64,000 bases of DNA from Phoronis australis (Eukaryota > Phoronida > Phoronidae). This document shows positions 61,901-64,000 of the stretch, piece after piece. Position 1 is the stretch's first letter, and each line of letters opens with the position of its first letter. The DNA is taken from contig NMRA01000394.1 of assembly GCA_002633005.1 (NCBI GenBank), positions 352,930 to 416,929 of the forward strand, in the 5' to 3' direction. The position numbers and the translations under genes are program-made. The notes under the pieces were generated by a model, which worked only from the letters and a program-made list of their open reading frames with translations, had not been told where the DNA came from and searched no databases.

Positions 61901-62486
61901 GGTAGCTAAACACAGAAATTTGTAGTTCTGATTCCAAACATCTTAACTGAACAGCCAAGTCATGGCACTGTTTTGTCTCTGAAGATATAAGTTGTTTTTT
62001 TTACGAAATTATCCGACTGTGTAACTTTGAACTTGATCAACTATCAGAGGTGCACTGAAGTTCCCAACGGCATTCCCTCTCTGAAACCAATGTTATAGAG
62101 TTCTATTTTCATTAAATCAACAGATCTGATTTTCGCCTTCTCCTTTATTTTTACTTTGATGGGTACTACTATCGTTTCTCAACTATGTCCCCAAGTGTAC
62201 TTTGACACCTTTGCACAGACCTCAAAACAACGCAATAATCAAGAGTTACCTCTATTTTCGTGGTGTACGGGAACTTGTAGTAGGCGATAAACAGAAGAGT
62301 GATTTGCCACGTTGCCACACCGAGACCTCCGAGTGAAATGAGTAGCCAAAACACTTTCTTGTAGACATTGTTGGTGGATACGATTTTTGGCCATCCATGA
62401 CCGGAGGTTCCTTCTCCAAACGCTCGAAGGATGCCCTGCAACGTGTCCGGTTTCCCTACGTGCTCGTCTGACTCCGTGGAATCCAT
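33970..62486 (-). CDS. DEG/ENaC/ASIC-superfamily sodium channel subunit
   Basis: Thirteen exons on the minus strand sum to 2145 nt (714 residues) with all phases compatible. Seen in order: a cytosolic N-terminus with the gating pair His30-Gly31 ([10 protein letters not shown]), TM1 about 45-68, and FPAVTIC at 87-93. A Gly/Gln-rich insert (about 128-320) follows, ending in RKRRS. Then come GHQLTDM and [34 protein letters not shown], the ACTKSC..C.C cluster, KCPCWQSCW, the SSSEWPSD strand, and IFFEEL. The pore segment is [17 protein letters not shown] with GMS at 660-662, followed by a short C-tail without a PPxY motif. Family knowledge: these are trimeric, amiloride-sensitive Na+ channels of the plasma membrane, gated by acid, peptides, force or constitutively active. 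Ligand and subtype cannot be decided from sequence alone. Length is slightly above average because of the insert. The ATG at 62486 may be preceded by another coding exon, because the frame is open upstream to a TTGATCAG acceptor-like site near 62553. Confidence 0.95.
34875..34950 (-). CDS. channel exon 12
   Basis: GTTTCAG|AAAACAT to TATCCG|GTAAGT, phase 2 to 0. It encodes [20 protein letters not shown], the strand leading to TM2 in this family (usual form 'LN(I/V)YFEELNYETIE'). Confidence 0.94.
35600..35735. repeat. dispersed repeat copy (GCGCGC...CGAGCCCCCC family)
   Basis: Contains 'ttctcaaaaattcgagcccccc' and 'ttttaggctgggtacgcacatg', matching 41575-41620 and, reversed, 12490-12535. It lies in the channel intron between exons 12 and 11. 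Confidence 0.7.
35736..37033 (-). other. channel intron 11, remaining part
   Basis: AT-rich intron sequence. No exon is needed here because exons 11 and 12 join in phase. No feature was recognised. Confidence 0.6.
37034..37107 (-). CDS. channel exon 11
   Basis: ATTTCAG|CCAACT to GGGCCAAA|GTAAGA, 74 nt, phase 0 to 2. It encodes a helical stretch ([20 protein letters not shown]) of the extracellular domain below the WPS motif. Confidence 0.9.
37108..38470 (-). other. channel intron 10
   Basis: Contains a fragment of a GGCGGAT-type repeat (37255-37310). It also has a stretch at 38130-38260 resembling the right end of the 11.5-13.9 kb element (gcgacttgg ... gtcgagggctg). Otherwise there is no recognised content. 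Confidence 0.5.
38130..38260. repeat. diverged relative of the hAT-like element end
   Basis: Repeated 'gcgact' and 'tagtcgcac' words followed by 'cgtcgagggctg' resemble the sub-terminal gcgacctg words and GTCGAGCCCTG terminus of the element at 11522-13874. Only one end is seen, so this is a fragment. Confidence 0.4.
38471..38601 (-). CDS. channel exon 10
   Basis: TTGTAG|TTGATTGC to TTCAAG|GTGAAG, phase 1 to 0. It encodes [20 protein letters not shown] and SSEWPSDSF, the conserved cysteine-rich finish of the extracellular domain and the S-x-x-WPS strand. Confidence 0.95.
38690..38835. repeat. short MITE with GGATCCAG/CTGGATC ends
   Basis: Reads from 'agacggatccagaggggtc' to 'gaccccccttttt...aaatcctggatctgccc'. 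The ends are inverted copies. It has G- and C-runs inside, an AT-rich centre and no ORF. Confidence 0.65.
39135..39240. repeat. GGCGGATCTACG repeat fragment with long G-runs
   Basis: 'agtggcggatctacg' is followed by G-runs at about 39164-39173 and 39220-39230. Its start is like the repeats at 22333 and 38690. The G-runs are regions where assembly length may be unreliable. Confidence 0.5.
39457..39523. repeat. short palindromic element
   Basis: Arms 'ctgtttacacacaccttttt' and 'aaaaagtgtggtgtgtacacagg' flank a central palindrome CGAAAAATCGTATACG. It is a MITE-like fragment; related 'cgtatacga' words occur at 46920-46975. Confidence 0.55.
40150..40719 (-). pseudogene. hAT-family transposase fragment, spliced
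   Basis: Minus strand 40719-40517 is open and reads [19 protein letters not shown]..., [18 protein letters not shown], then a CAG|GTAATG donor. After an intron, TTCCAG (AG at 40274-40273) starts [20 protein letters not shown], and the phases fit (AG+T). This matches the C-terminal part of hAT transposases related to the '52 kDa repressor of the inhibitor of protein kinase'/ZMYM-like proteins (DIVEGY..., R.TG.Q..R.N.P..TPEEYYR..IAIPFLDHLI..L). An in-frame TGA at 40722 ends the frame upstream, and the dimerisation region was not found downstream. It lies on the same strand as the channel, within the intron between exons 9 and 10, and is most likely a decayed copy. Confidence 0.65.
41372..41620. 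repeat. dispersed repeat copy with N
   Basis: A G-run, then 'ctgaacccccnttcgcgaagtgggcaa', 'gagaaacaaaaactgcgaaaaaagtagac' and 'gagacaaaagtcc', ending 'ttcgagccccccagttttaggctgggtgcgcgcatg'. It is the most complete of three copies (see 12480 and 35600). An N lies at 41408. Confidence 0.75.
42736..42896. repeat. 160-bp palindromic MITE
   Basis: The left end CAAAACGTAC..CCTCGATTGGCGTA is repeated inverted at the right end (TACGCCAATCGAGGTACGTTTTG). Inner halves GCGTATCGACTTCG and CGAGGTCGATACGC are also complementary, so nearly the whole unit can fold. There is one 6-bp insertion (atgtac) in the left arm. Confidence 0.8.
43189..43297 (-). CDS. channel exon 9
   Basis: ATTTTAG|GCTTGC to AGAAC|GTAAGT, phase 0 to 1. 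It encodes [20 protein letters not shown], the C-x3-C...C-x-C cluster of the thumb region. Confidence 0.95.
44273..44362 (-). CDS. channel exon 8
   Basis: TTTTCAG|GTTTCC to ATTCCG|GTAAGA, 30 codons, phase 0. It encodes [19 protein letters not shown], the family's 'RLP.PYG.C' segment. Confidence 0.94.
44602..44765 (-). CDS. channel exon 7
   Basis: CTTTAG|GGCTAAG to CGAAGA|GTAAGC, phase 1 to 0. It encodes [27 protein letters not shown] and [13 protein letters not shown], a hallmark stretch of the DEG/ENaC extracellular domain. Confidence 0.96.
45512..45615 (-). CDS. channel exon 6
   Basis: GCTAG|GAATTTT to AAATATG|GTAAGT, phase 2 to 1. It encodes [19 protein letters not shown], matching the family's '[10 protein letters not shown]'. 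Confidence 0.96.
45831..46051 (-). CDS. channel exon 5
   Basis: TTCTTCAG|GAAACT to CCTGA|GTAAGT, phase 0 to 2. It encodes [12 protein letters not shown] at its start, then [20 protein letters not shown] and the cysteine pair of the finger domain. This is the first conserved segment after the low-complexity exon. Confidence 0.93.
46922..46973. repeat. 13-bp tandem repeat, four units
   Basis: Units are cagtcgtatacga, cagtcgtatacaa, cagtcgtatgcga and cagtcatatgtga. The unit contains the palindrome TCGTATACGA. Confidence 0.8.
47044..47202. repeat. short inverted-repeat element
   Basis: Arms 'gcagtgctgtagtgg' and 'ccactgcagcactgc' lie 128 bp apart. The interior is only partly complementary. MITE-like. 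Confidence 0.5.
47820..48310. repeat. dispersed repeat family copy
   Basis: Resembles 53740-54560 in order of words: 'tttggct.ac.t', 'tatgctttatgcactgatctccaaaact', 'aggaattg/aagaattgctttt', 'tggtcaaaaata' and 'cagaaaacgtatacttttac'. Inverted relatives are at 5900-6950. Confidence 0.5.
49080..49131. repeat. imperfect (GT)n microsatellite
   Basis: A run of GTGCGTGTGT-type dinucleotide repeats of about 50 bp. Confidence 0.85.
51238..51270. repeat. 10-bp tandem repeat
   Basis: Three copies of 'caactgagag' followed by a diverged fourth, 'caattgataa'. They begin a stretch with repeated 'gccgatgt(a/g)cg' words (51288, 51390, 51547) that may be a larger decayed element. Confidence 0.7.
53740..54560. 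repeat. dispersed repeat family copy
   Basis: Counterpart of 47820-48310, with words 'atttggctaactttggaatattttatatcaaacagctgatcag', 'catgcactcgtctccaaaact' and 'ctttcagaaaatatatacttttac'. Confidence 0.5.
54993..55531 (-). CDS. channel exon 4: Gln/Asn-rich insert with furin-type site
   Basis: CTTACAG|GCGGTGG to AAGACG|GTATGT, phase 1 to 0, residues about 141-320. The first part is Gly/Gln/Pro-rich. The middle is about four and a half 18-residue repeats ([18 protein letters not shown] type). The end reads [15 protein letters not shown], with RKRR at residues 310-313 (codons 55025-55014). No transmembrane or globular pattern is seen. By position it sits between the conserved FPAVTIC strand and the GHQL.DM..C helix, where vertebrate ENaC subunits carry their protease-cleaved segments. 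Exons on both sides join it in phase, so it is a regular exon and not a repeat read by chance. Confidence 0.88.
55072..55325 (-). repeat. 54-bp coding minisatellite
   Basis: About four and a half copies of a 54-bp unit beginning, on the plus strand, 'cagcattttgattca..gactgcgt' and containing 'tgttgctgagt(t/a)gtt'. Being a multiple of three, unit gain or loss keeps the channel frame. Confidence 0.85.
55532..56097 (-). other. channel intron 3
   Basis: Short intron with no recognised feature. Confidence 0.7.
56098..56136 (-). CDS. channel exon 3 (39-nt micro-exon)
   Basis: TTATTTCAG|AACCAAAA to CAGTCAG|GTAAGT, phase 1 to 1. It encodes a Gly/Pro-rich [12 protein letters not shown]. It keeps the frame between exons 2 and 4, with strong sites on both sides. 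Because its length is a multiple of three, it could be skipped without changing the frame. Confidence 0.8.
56137..57078 (-). other. channel intron 2
   Basis: No recognised feature. Confidence 0.6.
57079..57223 (-). CDS. channel exon 2
   Basis: TTTCCAG|ATGAGA to TGTTTA|GTAAGT, phase 0 to 1. It encodes [20 protein letters not shown], the conserved FPAVTIC strand just after TM1, then a short helix. Confidence 0.95.
57224..62249 (-). other. channel intron 1 (5.0 kb)
   Basis: Holds the microsatellite at 58781-58936 and T-runs at about 60289-60306. A plus-strand open frame at 59785-60045 has no recognisable domain. No exon was seen. Confidence 0.6.
58781..58936. repeat. compound (AT)n-(GTGTAC)n-(AT)n microsatellite
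   Basis: About 34 bp of (AT)n, then (ACGTAT)/(ACGTGT)n units, then (ATGTAT)n and a second (AT)n tract. The sequence is largely self-complementary. Open frames across it (repeated Tyr-Ile, Tyr-Val) are artefacts. Confidence 0.95.
62250..62486 (-). CDS. channel exon 1: N-terminus and TM1
   Basis: ATG at 62486 to AAAATAGAG|GTAACT, 79 codons, phase 0. It encodes an acidic start, then [15 protein letters not shown] with the HG gating pair, and TM1 ([20 protein letters not shown]). Upstream the frame is open back to a possible acceptor near 62553, so this could be the second coding exon. Confidence 0.95.
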
Positions 62487-64000
62487 CGCTTTCTTTTCTG
62501 GGACCGCTGGTCCCAGTTGCTGTATCTTTCCTATGTTGACGCCGTTCCCGTCTGATCAAATATTCAAATGAGGCTTTCAGTCGTGATACACGTTAAATAC
62601 ACTGGAGGAAAGTGAACGGCGGTCAATACCTCTTTGTTATCTTTGCAAACGATGTTTCTGTAATGAGACGGAAACAGGTGAATAATACTTCTCTGTCTAG
62701 AATGCAACGTATTGCATCACTGGGCATGTATTTTATTAACATGTATCATTTGGTCAATAACATTTTTCAAAGAGTTCCACCAGTAACCACTGAACTGGTG
62801 GGTAGCGACTAAATGGACAAGACAATACTAAAATTAGGTTTGTAGTTGTGCATATTTGGTCAAAAATTAATGTTAATGTTCTAGATGAAATAAATGGCGA
62901 CACAATTAAGTGCATGTCGAGAAGTGTTTGCCTGTCGCAAAAGGATAACTACGCCCATGTTGGATGACAACTCGTAACTGAGAAAACACTACTCGTTAAA
63001 GAGGCATGGAACGCGAAGGCTCGCAAAAATATTCTTTAAACAATTCTTGACGAAAGTAGCATTGCGCATTGTCTACTACAGTGTACTTCACTTCTTCCGT
63101 GATGAAATTTCCAGAAAAATTCACAAAATTGACGATTTTCAAAATATGCGGTAACCACAGATTTTCTAATATTCCTCCTACTGATGATAAATGCGCACGT
63201 GCGCTCACATTCATTAGACAAACAGTTGGCTGAGAAGCTAGATATTAACGGGATTGCACTCCGACTCTGAGGTCAACAGCAAAGTATGAGGCAAGCCACT
63301 GAAGCAAGCAATTTTCCAATAGGACAGACTGCTGCTTGAAGTCACCATTGCAATGTTTACATCAAAGGCCAAAGGTCAATTTCCATATAAGGAAATGTGC
63401 TACGTCTATGTCTTTCCATACCAAATAATTAGACGTGATTTGCCTTGTGGGAAAAAATCAGCATTTGACAGATCGTTTTTTGAAATTTGAAAGTAAAAGA
63501 AAAACGCTTTGACATCAACCGGAATTCAAAATATTTACGAACAAATCGTAAAAATACCTGATGAACGGGTCTCTTTAATTGTTTGAAGTGCTGCATGTAC
63601 ACTACGTGTTCATATAAGGCCACGCTCTAATATCCGAAATAACGTGTTCAAAAAACATTTGGCTTAAGTGTTTCACAGACAGGTGCGTGCTCCTGTGCTT
63701 TTCTTATCATTCCAAGCAGCTTTTCTGCATTTTTTCAATTGGGTGTTTTTTTCTGTGCGTCTTTGTCATTTCTGCACACATTTTAATAGTAAGTGATTTA
63801 TACATGTTCACAACTACGGTAATGTAACGAACAAGTCAAACTTTCATGCACATGCTATTTTTAAGATTGCTTCCTGGTTTTCGCGGCTCAGATGTCGCAT
63901 ACAGATTGCGCTTAATTCCGGAAATTATTAAACGCACTGGTACACATATAGGCGCATACAGAGCAATATATTACCTCTAGATGTTGCTTGTTACTGAGAT
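62487..64000. other. upstream flank of the channel gene
   Basis: No exon, promoter element or repeat could be assigned. The channel promoter is expected here or further right. Confidence 0.4.

Overview
This is a window of animal (metazoan) nuclear DNA. Coding exons are short, joined by GT-AG introns of 0.1 to 9 kb, and packed among diverged repeats, foldback elements and DNA-transposon remnants; nothing bacterial, organellar or CRISPR-like was seen. The gene families and the repeat style suggest a marine invertebrate, perhaps an invertebrate deuterostome such as a hemichordate, lancelet or echinoderm. That placement is an inference without a database search. Single Ns at 22425 and 41408 lie in G/C runs and mark an assembled whole-genome contig.

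Three protein-coding genes can be reconstructed exon by exon. (1) Minus strand, about 1.8-4.5 kb: a DIPK1/FAM69-type divergent protein kinase of the secretory pathway, with one exon carrying the N-terminal anchor and one carrying the kinase-like domain. Its C-terminal exon was not found, and the acceptor of its main exon lies in a 50-bp tandem triplication. (2) Plus strand, 18.9-28.1 kb: a four-exon, 176-residue plasmolipin-like (MARVEL-domain) tetraspan protein, complete, with every exon in phase 0. (3) Minus strand, 62.5-34.0 kb: a 13-exon DEG/ENaC/ASIC-superfamily sodium channel. All splice phases agree and give 714 residues with both transmembrane segments, the HG gating motif, the cysteine-rich loop and the GxS pore motif. 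One exon inserts a roughly 180-residue glutamine/asparagine-rich stretch of 18-residue repeats that ends in a furin-type RKRR site, in the part of the extracellular loop where vertebrate ENaC subunits are cleaved.

The remainder is intronic and intergenic, rich in mobile-element remains. A THAP-domain pseudogene in intron 1 of the plasmolipin-like gene was split by a 0.7-kb inversion bounded by 15-bp inverted repeats. A 2.35-kb hAT-like element with CAGGGCTCGAC ends is nested in an older repeat. A spliced piece of a hAT transposase lies in a channel intron. There are also large foldback elements (8.4-10.2 kb, 23.9-24.4 kb), several small palindromic MITE-like elements, and dispersed families present in two to six diverged copies.

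Layout: the kinase and plasmolipin-like genes are head to head across about 14 kb of repeat-rich DNA. The plasmolipin-like and channel genes are tail to tail across about 5.9 kb. All three products are expected to be membrane or secretory-pathway proteins, but nothing in the sequence shows that they work together.
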